A stretch of 64,000 nt of DNA from Blasia pusilla (Eukaryota; Marchantiophyta; Marchantiopsida; Blasiales), in contig CM114274.1 in NCBI GenBank assembly GCA_050084515.1, positions 31,372,001-31,436,000 on the forward strand. Reading direction: 5' to 3'. Positions 12,705-23,477 of this stretch are shown in pieces (position 1 is the first letter of the stretch; every line of letters begins with the position of its first letter). The notes beneath the pieces were generated by a model. It was given only the letters and a program-made list of their open reading frames with translations, was not told the DNA's origin and made no database searches. The translations under genes were made by a program, and so were the position numbers.

Positions 12705-13700
12705 GAGACACGGTTTGTCATAGCCTTGCATTAGTTATCAATTCAGTAGCTTTGGGCAACCAATGGAAACTAGTGAATGTGGAGAACACTTCTGGTGTTA
12801 CCAACTTAATAGTAGCAACATCTGCTCCAGCTCTGTCTCTTGTGAATTTTGTGTAGAAGAGGCTGGGAAGAGTGTAGATAGAGAGAGGCTTTAATGAACT
12901 TGGTTCCATCTACTTTATCTGATTGGGACCTCTAGTAAACATTAGTAATGAGTGTTGCAGCTTTGGGCAATTAATCTAGGCTACTGAAAGTGTTGAAAAC
13001 TTCTCATGTTACCAGGCTTACCAATATCAACTTATACATTTGCTCACTGTGTTGTGATTTTAGATGAGCATATGTTCTTTGGCCATTGAATTTAGGCTAC
13101 TGAATTACATAAACAGTTCTGTTGTATCCAACTTAGCAATATCAGCATATGTTTTTGCTTTGTGTGGTTAGAATTTTTGCAAGAGACCAAGAGACTGTAC
13201 TTAGTAAGTAGTGTCTGTCGTAGCCCTACAACCATGGACCTTGGAGCTTCCAAGTGTCAACCAGGAAGCCTATCACCCTCCCATATATATAGTAAATAGA
13301 GAGAGATCAGCACTTCCGTGCTGCTATGTTGTGATCATTTTTCCGCTACTTTGGTAATGGTATCTATGACAATTCAAGCGTCTTGGGCATGTTGGTCTTG
13401 TCCCCGGACCATTCTTCTATGAATTTTTTTCAAAACAACGTTGTCCAGCTTCAACTCCTCAGTTCAGCCCTCCCACCAACAGCAACCAAGCTTCCAGCCT
13501 TAGTTTTAGGAGAGACTGTATTCATTAAGTATTGCCTTATGTGATCAAGTAGGCTCTGAATGTGGTGAACAATTCTGGTGTGTTACTAAACCGGTTTTGT
13601 GCATATAGGCTAGTGAATGTGTTGAAAAGTTGTGGTGTTACCAAAACTTGTCAGCATAAATCTGATTGCACATGCTGGCATTCTATTTGTGCAGGGTGTA
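12705..13700. repeat. Diverged repeat cluster
   Basis: Short motifs recur in degenerate form: a GAATGTG-GAGAACA-CTTCTGGTGTTACC type phrase near 12774, 12988, 13556 and 13612; a GCAGCTTTGGGCAA phrase near 12957; and GCAAGAGACC near 12667 and 13180. The region has no convincing gene. A 65-codon frame (13562-13759) with several cysteines might be an upstream exon of the PHD frame that follows. Parts resemble 7930-8165 on the far side of the copia element. Confidence 0.45.
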
Positions 13701-13806
13701 TTGAAGGAGACCATAGGGAAGTGACTGCCCTATTGGAGGCCATTGGATTTGACAACTAGTGGATTGCTGGTCCTTTTTGCGCATCATAGAGAGTCATCCT
13801 GGGTGA

Positions 13807-14559
13807 TTGTTATCTGCCGTGGGTAAGCATTGCGTACACACATACACAATGGCGAATGTTCCCCTATTAGATCAGTACTCATATGTTGAGCATCACCGGA
13901 TGGATCCCCCATGCTTCTTTTCTTGTGATGAGGGAGGTGATGTTATATTTTGTGATGGTGCTTGTGGTCACCATTTTCATTGGATTGGAGGTGGCATGCC
14001 CACCAACCCAGATAGTGGCAAGGGTAAGACGTGCATCCCTGTTGTGCTGCTTGGAAATCACGATTGGAGTGGACCTTGGGTATGTGACCTATGTGTTGAT
14101 GAAAGAGCCATTTTTTTCTCTTGTGGGCTGGTTGGTCGTGTTGTTGGGCATACTGAGTTTGAGACACGACTCATCAAGTGTGCTCACCCGGATTGTTATT
14201 CCTTTTATCATCCGGGATGTGTGAAGACCCGCTTGCTTGTCGGAGGACTCTCTCAGGCTCACCTCGAGGCTCACACAATGCAAAGCCCTCTTGTTGCTCC
14301 TGATGCACTCATCTGCTCGCGTCACTATTGTGATGCGTGCAAGATATATGAGGCGGGTACATATGACTTAGTGCAGTGTCGTAGATGCTCCCGTACTTGG
14401 TGTTATGATCAAACCCCAGGAGGCAAGAGACACCTGCATAAAGGCTATGATGTTAATGGCAGGTGGAATTTTGGTGAGTGGCGACTTGTGTATTGCCGTC
14501 GTCATATAATTCCAGAGGACCTGTTGTACCTACTCGAGATTAAACCTATATTCGTGTAA
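13807..14559 (+). CDS. EDM2-like PHD/zinc-finger protein (fragment or mobile copy)
   Basis: 250 codons, continuously open. Three cysteine/histidine modules follow one another. Residues 35-95: PCFFSCDEGGDVIFCDGACG, HFHW, then C-DLC. Residues 106-145: FSCGLVG, CAHPDCYSFYHPGC. Residues 168-235: CSRHYCDACK, then CRRCSRTWCYD, then YCRRHIIPEDL. This spacing, with the order extended PHD, FYHPGC, YC-x-H-I, matches the plant EDM2 family PHD region, whose members act in heterochromatin and intronic-transposon control. EDM2 proteins are over 1000 residues, so this is only that region. It lies upstream of and in the same frame phase as the transposase-like gene, suggesting it could be part of a mobile gene. 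The function here is inferred from the domain only. Confidence 0.62.
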   Translation: MLSAVGKHCVHTYTMANVPLLDQYSYVEHHRMDPPCFFSCDEGGDVIFCDGACGHHFHWIGGGMPTNPDSGKGKTCIPVVLLGNHDWSGPWVCDLCVDERAIFFSCGLVGRVVGHTEFETRLIKCAHPDCYSFYHPGCVKTRLLVGGLSQAHLEAHTMQSPLVAPDALICSRHYCDACKIYEAGTYDLVQCRRCSRTWCYDQTPGGKRHLHKGYDVNGRWNFGEWRLVYCRRHIIPEDLLYLLEIKPIFV

Positions 14560-14832
14560 TAGATGCAAGAGAGACTTTAACGTCAATTGATTTAGCAAGT
14601 TTGGCCACTAGATTTTGCGATTTAGGATTGAGGATTTAGAAGAAAATGTTTGCCCCGTGGTGGCTTTAAACGCAATATTTTAAATCAAGGAGGTGACATC
14701 AATGTGTATACTCCTATGGCGTCCAAAATGCTATAACCTCTCGCAAAGAATTGCTTTGGATCTGATCTGTGGTGTTGCATTCTCTGTTGTGGTTTGTATA
14801 ACAGGTTCCTATGTGTATCCCCATAGTTTCCA

Positions 14833-17800
14833 ATGTTGACCTGTACTAGAGCTAGTATCAGATTGGTTGAAAAGAGGGGTGAAGGAGAGAATGATGAGCC
14901 TATTTGTGTCTTAGGTTTCTTAGATGGGCAAACACTAGCAGATCTGCATCTGGAATGTTCTGAAATTGTGGAATTTGATTTTGATTTCTGGGACTTCAAG
15001 CTCCCTGGTAGAACGCATCGGAATGCAGAGAAGGTAATTCTGCTGATGGAATTGGATGGTATAGTAGGTGTCATTCAACAATAACCTGTAGGCCCTTGTG
15101 GGAAGACAACGCAAGTGTCCTCTCAGTCTGCTGCAGCCACCGTGTCTACTCTAGTCGAGACTGTAGCATGTTCAGCTCCTGTGTCTCAGAACCATACTGA
15201 AATTGAGGCACATCCGGGGGGGTCAATTGATATCTCCAACCATGGTTCTGTTCGGGCCTCGTTTGAGTCAATGTTGATGGCAGATCCAGCTGCAAAATGC
15301 TAGAATGATGAGTTCATCAGATTAGGGAAGTGGGTTGAGAAGAATGGATACAAAGACCACAATTGGAGGGTGAGAACATGGGATGATGGAACAGATGTCA
15401 ATGGACACCTAGAGTGTTTGGAGTGTAGAGTGAACTATGGAAATGCAGAGAATTCCCAAAATGTGAAAGCTATTGCAAATTGCTTTAGCAACTTTAGGAC
15501 AAAGCATCTAGTTAACCCGAAACACAAGGATAGTTTTTGTAAGAGAAGAAAATTTCCTACATCATTGTTGGAGCCTAGTGATGTTGTTCACAGACCTCAT
15601 TTTGATCATGATGAGGCCATCTCTAGAGGACTAGAGATTGTCTCCCAATTGAATGAGGATCTTGGGGGTGATAGGGAGGTGTTCTTTGTGACACCATCTC
15701 CCACAGATCCTCAGTATGCCAATATGTCATACCTATTTAAGGTCAGGTGTAGGGTCTGTGGAAAGTTGCATACAAACATGTGCCCAAAGAAACTGAATTT
15801 GGATCATAATTTGAGACAACACATGGTTAGCCGGGATCACTTGGATGCCTCTGAGGTCAAGGAGGCTTCTGTGGAGATTGCATTGAGGTCAGGGAAGAGA
15901 GGAAGACCAAGGAAAGCAGATACTAGGGATCAACACCCATCACAGGGATCAATCTTGAGGTTCTTTATAGGAGATAAGTCCAACGTTGGGAGCTCTTCAG
16001 GGAAAGGTGGGTCAGATCCAACAATAGATCCAAGACTAAGTTTGTTTTGTTGGGGATTGTGGGATGAAATGGTAAAGTGGAGAGGAGATCAGATGGATGT
16101 CAAGGCTGTTCTTGATGATCAAGAGGGAGGGGCCTTGTGGGATTGTGAGTTAACCTATTGTGTACAGGTTTACAATCCTACTCTAGAGTCTATAGTGACC
16201 ATTCATGGTTGTTTTAGATACAAGCAATGTGAAACGTTGTCTTACAATGGTGGCAGCTTTATGAACCTAACGTGTAGTAAAATGTGAGTCAGTAAAGCGA
16301 TTCGATGATTTCCGTGGTCGGGTGCATAGGGAAGCAGAAGCTTTAGTGCCAAGAGGAGCCAAAGATACCAGTGGGGGGATAAGGTTGGATTGTCTTACCA
16401 AGACAGAGCACAGAAAGCACGTTGCAAATTTAACTTCCAAATTCAGAAAGCAACGATGGCTTCTATCACAGTATGCTGCCAAAGTAGCTGCCTTGAGTAC
16501 TAGGCGGAGGAAGCTAGAGGAATTGTTAGGAGTAGCTACAGATAGGAAGGATTTGAGAGTGTTCCTTAGGAATATAGTGAATGGGCATAGGACTGGAGCA
16601 TTTGGTGGCAAAGAAGGGTTATGGGATTTCATGACAGATGTTGCTAGGAATCTAACCAAGGCTGCCAAGGGTTTTAGGTACGGTAAGAGAACCAAAGCCA
16701 TAGCCCAAGCAATGCTACAATTTTGTGGTAGGCAAGTGGCCCACTGCTTTTAGAAGAACTTAGGTGGTCCAAGTCTAAAAAGATTGAAGCGAGATAGAGC
16801 CAAGTTACCACCCTTCAGAGCTGGATTACGTAAAGAGATATTCGTGGAGGTTGGCAGAATTTTTTCTGCATCAAAGCAAACTCTTGGAATTGAAGGAGAT
16901 GTCCCTGTAATATTTGCAGAGGATGAAACAAGGATTGAGGAGAGACCCAGGTGAGTGTTTGAGATTCAATAAAAAAAATTATAAGCAAGATTCAATACAA
17001 CAAATTATAAGCCTTTGAGCAATTTTTTCCTTGTGAATACAACCTAACATTAAAGAGTCATGGCTGATAGATGGAAGGCTAAGTATGATACCCTGATTGG
17101 GTTTTGTGGGCCCAAAGAGGCACACCAATGTTCATATGGAATGGAAGTACTGGTCGGGGAGGGTGATGAGGGCTACCACAAGATTGTAAGTACTTTCCAA
17201 GGTTATTGTAAAGGCATGTATGCAAGAGTTTTCATTGTAAATCCTCTTCATCAATCTATGCCTGAATTGGCCGTCTGTGTTACTGCCACGTGTAACAAGT
17301 TCACTGTAGAGTGGGTGAGACAATAGTGGATGGAGCTGAAAGAAATGTGGGATGAGTATTGTCGGCTTGATATCGGGCCGTTATTAGGACATGCCAGTGA
17401 CGGGGATGCTCGTTGTAGAAAACTAATGGTGGAGGATTTTAGGGTGTTAACTCTACTGCAAGTAGGTAAAGTGTGGGGTGGGAAGGATGGCAATATTCTG
17501 TCTCTATTCTTCCTAATGGTGATCTGTATGGCTTTGGAGACCAAGATGCACCTCACAATGGGAAGAAAGAAATTAATCCATTAGATAGATGCTCAACTAC
17601 TTGTGTCCTTGGAAATCAACATGTATCTCTATCATATGTGACAAATGTCTATAACCACTACAAAATTCACGAGCATGGCTTGAAGTGGGATGATGTGAAT
17701 AGGAATGATAGGCAAAATTAGGTTGGGCCTCAACGAATTGCTTCAAAGAGAGTGCAAGCTTGTTTGCATGATATGTCTGAGAGAATGGATGTTCGCCATG

Positions 17801-18990
17801 ACAGAAGCCTAGGGACCCAACTATACTTGGAGGTTTGTGGTAATTACATTGATATTTTCTTCTCATGTAAGCATGACTTGAGGAGTCGTGTAGTTTTGGC
17901 ATCTAAAGTGTTGTGGTTCTTTCGACTCTGGAGACTTTGGCTGAGACATGGTGATCATTCTATGACAGGGAGTGTAGGATCTGTGATAGAGAAGAACATG
18001 ATATCAGTGCAAGCTTTCCATGATATCAACATGTCTTGCCATTTTATTGTATTACTAATGTGTGCTTTCCGTGACAAGTATCCATACTTGCAAGTTCCAT
18101 TTCACCTCCTAGGATCTGATTGTTGTGAGATCTTCTTCAGCAAGGTAGGTGGAATGAGTGGCCATAAACGGAACTATGATTTTGGGTCTTTTCTGGATAG
18201 TGCAATGGGGTTGAATAGACTGGATGGCTTGAAATTTGGACCAAAAGGATTAAAGATTGGCCGGTCTCATCCAAAGCAAGATCACGTGTGGGGAACTCTC
18301 CATTCGTTAGGTATAGGAGAAGATGCTCCTAATCTATTTGACTATTCATTAATTCAGACTAATGAGATGGTAGTTCATGCCCTTAAAGAGGGTTTGGATG
18401 AAGCAAAATCAATATTGAGCAGGTTGAGTATGTCTCCTAGGTCCTCTTTGCCTACAGGTCAGAGGCGATGGTGGTTGCATCCACAAGATATAGAGGCGGA
18501 GACGTGGCCTGATTCTGCTGTTATAACTGAGGCAATTGCATGTGATGACTCTGAGGATTTTGTTGAACATAGACCAACAGTAGGCCCTTGCCCACCTGAG
18601 GAGTCTAGAGTTGATGAAACAAAAATTGATAGCCCAAATGCAGAGGGCTTTCAATAGTCTTGATGCTTGGGAAAGTGATGCACCAACCTTTGTTGAGTTT
18701 AGAGTGATTGGTGAGGACTTGGCTGAGGATGCAGATAGCAATCTATCCATAGAGACAGAAATATTGGGACATGAGGTAAGGCATGTATTCAGTTCAATTC
18801 TGCATGAGTGCACAGATGGAGTTCCTTGTCAAGTTGTGCCTACTGTGACATTTGAAGGCAAAATATACTACAAGTCCACTTTGGTGAGTGATTGGGCCTG
18901 CAATCCTTTCATTTCTAAAGATAGGCTAACACGGATGTCACAGAAAACATATTACACTACATGTAAGGTAAAAGAACCAAGTAATCTAGA
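14833..18990 (+). pseudogene. Broken transposase-like gene with possible DDE/RNase H-like core
   Basis: One gene can be followed through several breaks. 14833-16287 is one frame with stops at 15082 and 15301: it holds ECLECRVNYG, HLVNPKHKDSF, CRVCGKLHTNMCPKK and an AT-hook-like KRGRPRK. A shift near 16280 leads to 16322-16950 (WLLSQYAAKVAAL, then VIFAEDETRIEERPR), ending in a GTGAGT donor at 16951. The next exon starts near 17050 (KYDTLIGFCG, NPLHQSMPELAV, GHASDGDARCRKLM). A further shift near 17470 leads to GWQYSVSILPNGDLYGFG and DRQN-stop, where a Trp codon has probably become TAG. 17752-18657 carries GTQLYLEVCGNYIDIF, LLGSDCCEIFFSKVGG and RRWWLHPQDIE. The C-terminus follows in another frame (NPFISKDRLTR). 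The acidic residues in AEDET, SDGD and GSDCCE could be a catalytic triad; that is inference. Confidence 0.6.
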
Positions 18991-19007
18991 TTGCCCAACT
19001 TGTTATG

Positions 19008-19353
19008 TACATCTGGGACACATTCATCATCCCTATGGAACCCTAGTGAGAGGTGGCGTCAAGCATGCCATATGCCATACTCTCGAACATCCATCACAAA
19101 CTAGCATAGTGGCTGCACCACGGGCAAAACCACACAACATACATCGCAAGCCTGCACAAACTAGTGCTAAGCTTGTATCAATTGTATTGTCAATGTTTGG
19201 AAGGTGACACGGTGCACTGTTACGCACATGGTCCTTCCAAACCATACCATCGTGTCCCTCCAATAAGAGAACATCTGATGGCAAAACCTCACACACTCTC
19301 AAGATTATGCGCCCTACAATCACATCCAATGTCGTGGATGCCGTCTGCTGCAA
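19008..19353 (-). pseudogene. PHD finger at the C-terminus of gypsy pol
   Basis: The frame encodes WKDHVRNSAPCHLPNID, then C-ML-C, CDGC, WHMAC and LTPPLTRVP. Reading on through three stop codons gives MCPRC. Together this is a complete C4HC3 zinc pattern of a PHD finger, a domain that reads histone-tail methylation in known proteins. The stops occupy positions where related fingers have Glu, Arg/Lys and Trp. It follows the integrase directly, the place where some gypsy elements carry a chromodomain, so a role in choosing integration sites is plausible. The integrase-PHD order is seen; the targeting role is inference. Confidence 0.75.
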
Positions 19354-19542
19354 GTAGACATAGTCTCCTTGATGAAACCTGTGGATAGTAGGTCAATAAC
19401 CACCCCCCTCGAATAGACGCATACCTCAATGTATCCCGATGCTGCGCAATCGCCAAGTTCTCAAACGCCATGGGCATCACTCTCCAAAAAAATTCAGCCC
19501 TCTAAGAACATGCTCGCATCCATACATCAAGGTCATCAAGGT

Positions 19543-20049
19543 TCAATACCTCACCAACATCTCGACGAATGGCCGTAGGTAAATCTGGCCCTCGGCCATA
19601 CAAAAGCAAGTATCGTGAGAAGACGCTAAGGATGTTTGCATGTTGAATGTGTATCCCATCGCCAACCACGGCAACTGGAGGTCCCAATCTCCTAAGTGAT
19701 CTCTCTGCAAGCCATACTTGCGTAGTCCTTTCTTCACCGTCTGAACAACCCTCTCTGCTAGTCCATTTGCCTCAAGATGATCTCGCGAAGTAGTGTGGTG
19801 GTCGATCAATGCCCGATCACATAAGGCCTGAAACTCCCCGGGGAACTCTGTACCCTGGTTTGTCAACACCTCAGTTGTTGCGCCATAATGACTCAACACT
19901 CGATCTAGGAAGGCATATGCTACTCCCTCACTTGCTTTGTCAAGCAATGCACCCAACTCTATCCACTTCGAGAAGTGCTCAACCATCACCAATACATAAT
20001 GACTCTGGCGCTCCGTCAAAGGCAAAGGTCTTGCAAAATCCTAATTCCA
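19543..20049 (-). pseudogene. Gypsy integrase core
   Basis: Minus-strand reading gives WN-stop-DFARPLP, then YVLVMVEHFSKWIEL, LTNQGTEFPGEF, TSRDHLEANGLAERVV and WDLQLPWLAMGYTFN. These are the three blocks of the DDE integrase core. The first Asp (DFARPLP) and the Glu (GLAER) are kept. The second Asp, normally TDQG, is Asn here, and a stop codon sits two codons before the first Asp. The enzyme would join cDNA to the host genome; this copy cannot. Confidence 0.85.
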
Positions 20050-20188
20050 TCTATAACCTAAACCCATGATTGGAAGTGGATGCAACTGTGGAGTCAAAGC
20101 ATTGAATGATGCTCAAACTCGATCACACCATGCATCTCGCAACAAATTGTTGAACGTCAGTTTGCATGCCTTGCCACCAACATTGAAC

Positions 20189-20562
20189 CTAGAGCAAGTT
20201 GTATGTCCGATTCATTCCAAAATGATCCAAGTCCTCGTGGGCATGACGCACCGAACGTGCTCTCTTTGAAGGATGAGGCACTACACGCACTATATCATCC
20301 TCCCACACTTGCAACACATGTATGCCCTCCCATCGGAACCATCTGGCTTGTTGTAGGATCCGATCCCATTCTCTAGCACCCATTGTGCTTGTGACGTTGC
20401 CAGTACGTAGGTACTCCAAGACCACTCCATCGTCGTGAATGTCTCAGCCACTTGTCGTCTCCTCACCGGCCTCTGGATTGAAGGACTCTCCATCAGACCT
20501 CGCCATCGAAGTCTCAGCAATCTGGCTCTCCATAGCCAACAAGCCCAAATAGGCCAATGCAT
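20189..20562 (-). pseudogene. Gypsy connection and H2C2 zinc-binding region
   Basis: Frames here encode IHVLQVWEDDIVRVVPHPSK followed by VRHAHEDLDHFGMNRTYNLL, the lead-in of the integrase N-terminal H2C2 zinc-binding domain (H-x-H then DxxHFG). The cysteine half, normally next, is lost in frame changes before the integrase core. Position between RNase H and integrase fits. Confidence 0.65.
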
Positions 20563-20707
20563 GCCATCCTAGCACCAACTCCTCATCACTCTCACCATAC
20601 CAACGAGCTCCCGTCACATCTTGCTGATTCGGGCAAGGGTTACAGCTTAAACTATCTGCATCCTAGTTGAGCGTCCCGGGTCTATGCACCACCTGGAAGT
20701 CATTCTC

Positions 20708-21367
20708 CTACAACAAAAGAGCCCACCTCGCAAGCTTCCCTATAAGCTTGTCGGACTCCATTAACCACTTAAGTGGCTCATGATCAGTAAGGATGGTAAA
20801 GGGATTGTCAAATAGATAACATCTAAAATGTACGACAGCCCACACTGCATCCAAGCACTCACCCTCATACGAGCTATACTTTGCCTCTACAGTGTTGTTC
20901 AAGCAACTAGCGTAAGCCACCACAAACTCTCTACCATCATCGTCATGTTGGATGAGCACGGCTCCAAGCCCCAACATGCTCCAATCCGTATGCACTTGGA
21001 AAGGACGCCCCCTGATCAGTCTCCTCAATATGGGCTCGGATGTCAATCTGTCCTTGAGAATCTGAAATGCTCTCTCCTCCTCATCCCCCCATTGCCACTC
21101 TTGATCCACCTTGGTCAGCAAGGTCAACGGCTTCGCAATCAAGCTGAAACCCTTGACGTACACTCGATAATTTGCCAATCCTATGAATGTAGGAACTCGA
21201 CTCACATCTATAGAACGTGGAATACATGAAATAGCCTCTACCTTTGTCTCTTGCACACCAAGGCCACCTAGGTATATTGTATGATCCAAGTACTCAATTT
21301 GGTCGTAGAAGAACTTGTAGGATCGTAGGAAGATCGGCGTGTCACTCGATAACTCAATGCGGATCCT
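20708..21367 (-). pseudogene. Gypsy RT C-terminus and RNase H
   Basis: The frame opens with RIRIELSSDTPIF and PYKF-like residues, then jumps to FFYDQIEYLDHTIY, GGLGVQETKVEAI and FIGLANYRVYVKGFS. RNase H follows (FQVHTDWSMLGLGAVLIQHD, KYSSYEGECLDAVWAV, ILTDHEPLKWL). The catalytic YxDD portion of RT, about 150 residues, is missing between KFF and YDQ; the repeated FF codons suggest a microhomology deletion. The same joined sequence occurs in the second copy at 22976-23041, so the deletion came before that duplication. Confidence 0.85.
21301..21366. repeat. 66-bp direct repeat, copy 1
   Basis: Starts GGTCGTAGAAGAACTTGTAG and ends CAATGCGGATCC. It matches 22976-23041 with four differences. The copies flank a copia fragment exactly. 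Confidence 0.93.
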
Positions 21368-21807
21368 TGTATGAGAAAACACAAAGTGACGAAATCACTA
21401 AAATCTTTACATAACTTAGAGATACAAAATGGCCTAGTCCGTCCGTGCGCTCACAGAAGAGCTTCGATGGAACCTGAACATGGAGATAACTCGACATACG
21501 AGAATGCAGTACCACTACGGCTCCCGACTATTTCACTACTCGGGAAAACTAGGGTTTTTACCTATTTTTCTTTGTTTCTATGAATAGAAAAATTTTGCCC
21601 AGACCCCCGCGATGCATCAGGGTGCCCCGCATCCTAATGCAATATAGGGTTAGATAATCCTAGTACCGCTGCTCCGTAAACCACCTACGTCATATTACTA
21701 TGACTCCTTCGACGTCTAAGTTGGAACCATCAATCTAGGCTTCTCCTCATATAAGGGGGCCGATCAGATTAATGGTGCTCAGAGGAGTGGATGTTGAAAA
21801 TCCAACA
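21368..21807 (-). repeat. 3' LTR of the copia fragment
   Basis: On the minus strand it begins TGTTGGATTTTCAACA just after the polypurine tract and ends CATACA against the 66-bp repeat. TG...CA termini fit copia LTRs. No second copy lies in the window, so the boundary comes from the termini and the flanking repeat. Confidence 0.75.
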
Positions 21808-22975
21808 CCCCCCTCAATATTCACTCTCATGTGGACTACTGTCTTGGACCTATGCCAAGACCCTTCAGATGTCGGTGATGCTGATCTCCGCTCAAAGCTT
21901 TCGTGAAGATGTCTGCACGGTTATCCTCAGTTGGACAATAGACTAACTTCAAAACCTCTCTCTCGATCAATTCACAAAAAAAATGATACTGGATCTCTAT
22001 GTGCTTCGTACGAGCATGAAACATAGGATTATGTGCTATGGCAATGCAACTTTGATTGTTGCACCACATTACAGTAGCACTTTCTGGTGCTTCTCCTATG
22101 TCCTCCAATATCCATCTCAACCATATTGCTTCACAAGAAGCATAAGAAGCCGCCTTGTACTCTACTTTGGTAGAAGAAAGAGCCACTTTAGGTTGCTTCT
22201 TGCTGACCCATGACACCACACGTGATCCTACCAAGAAGCAATAACCCGAAACTGATCTTTGAGAATCTGAATCTCCTGCCCAATCCGAGTCATAAAAACC
22301 TGTCATTTCTGTCCCTGCTCCATAGGTGATGCCGTACTCGATAGTGCCTTTGATGTACTTCAACACACGCATCCCTGCCTTCCAGTGGTTCTCACGAGGC
22401 TTAGTTGAGAACCTACTCAACACTCCCACAGCGACGCTAATGTCTGGTCTAGTGTTCCACAAAAATATCAAACTGCCTACAAGCTTTCTGTACAACTTTT
22501 CATCTACCAGTGGTGAAACATTCTCCATCAAGAGTTTTAACTCTACCTCGATTGGCGAGACCACTGCCTTACACTCGATCATCCCGAATGCCTTCAAGAT
22601 TTCTCTAGCATACTTTCGCTGAGAGAGAAAAATAGAATCTGACTGTTGCCAAATCTCCAGCCCTATAAAGTAGTGCAAAAGACCTAAATCTGACATTTCA
22701 AACTCAGATTTCAACACTCCCTTCATTTCCTCTATTTTCTTACTATGGTCTCTTGTGATGATAAGATCATCCACATACGAGACTATCAACATATACATCC
22801 CATCTTCGCAAAACACATACAAATTTTCTTCTGACGGACTCTTGATGAGACCCCTCTCTCTGAAGAATGTATTTATTTGTTGATACCATACCCTTGGGGC
22901 TTGCTTCAACCCATACAATGCTCGATGAAGTAAACACACTTTCTCTTCTGATCCGGGTGTCTCAGAAGAGAAAGT
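21368..22975 (-). mobile_element. 5'-truncated Ty1/copia fragment: RT, RNase H and 3' LTR
   Basis: A single long frame (about 22970-21836) encodes LLHRALYGLKQAPRVWY, the catalytic SYVDDLIITRD, DLGLLHYFIGLEI, then RNase H (TGFYDSDWAGD, SVSGYCFLVGSRVVSWVSKK, KVALSSTKVEYKAA) and the tail RTKHIEIQYHFF, ADIFTKAL. It is open throughout and much fresher than the gypsy around it. A polypurine tract (TTGAGGGGGG on the minus strand, 21808-21817) precedes an LTR of 440 bp (21807 down to 21368, TGTTGGA...CATACA). The 5' LTR, gag, protease, integrase and the first part of RT are absent. Flanked by a 66-bp duplication of gypsy sequence instead of a 5-bp TSD. Confidence 0.9.
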
Positions 22976-23041
22976 GGTCGTAGAAGAACTTGTAGGGTCG
23001 TCGAAAGATCGGCGTGTCACTCGAAAACTCAATGCGGATCC
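22976..23041. repeat. 66-bp direct repeat, copy 2, with gypsy RT start upstream
   Basis: Second copy of the repeat at 21301-21366. On the minus strand it is preceded by HDLGTLKGPG (about 23075-23042) and encodes IRIEFSSDTPIF and PYKFFYD, the entry of a gypsy reverse transcriptase. Confidence 0.93.
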
Positions 23042-23477
23042 CTGGACCCTTCAGCGTACCCAAATCATGCATACTAAATGCAAAATAGCTCCTATAACTC
23101 CTAAGGAAATGCTATATCCGGTGTCACTCTGCTCTTATCAACTTAGGGTCCATGTCTGGCTCCCAAGTCTCCATCGTGACTACGGTAGGACTTTGTGGCG
23201 TGGGTGTCGGTGGTTGCTATGGTGCAACCCCATCTCGGAAAAAAAAAACTTGAGTGCTCCCCTGCAGCCAACTTCAAAATTCAATCTCCATGTGCAGTAC
23301 TCGGAACCACGCTCGATGTTGTGGCTACCATCTCTTGGCGTACTTGCAAAACATCCCAAGAAGTCCAAGGGTGTCTCTCCCGATCACCCTTGGTGTGTCG
23401 ATCTCCTTGGGTCTCGCCCCCACCCACTTCCTCAACCGTCTTGGTAGGCATGGGGCTCACCAACGCAATGCTGTGAT

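Larger units (their letters stand above)
8145..12711 (-). mobile_element. Decayed Ty1/copia retrotransposon, split by a nested gypsy
   Basis: Copia parts lie on both sides of the 8720-11272 insertion. At 12499-12711 a gag zinc knuckle reads C-YI-C-NQKY-H-ISSK-C. At 11250-11546 the start of the copia reverse transcriptase is seen (EAMSRNDSKQWEQ, then WKFVDLPPSRKTIGW). That frame then jumps to RADLAYP, so most of the RT, including the catalytic YVDD, is deleted. At 8145-8714 the frame resumes with VGVLARYTRKPS and RNase H (EGFSDASWGDD, STSGYVF, ALSTTEAQYMAL). Stops and frameshifts break everything between. LTRs are not securely visible, although diverged repeats flank the element near 7930-8165 and 12705-12970. 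Confidence 0.82.

Noticed and set aside
18611-19207. The plus-strand frame as one protein to 19207
   Set aside because: Its last ~70 codons run antisense to the gypsy PHD region; only the part before about 18990 fits the transposase-like gene.
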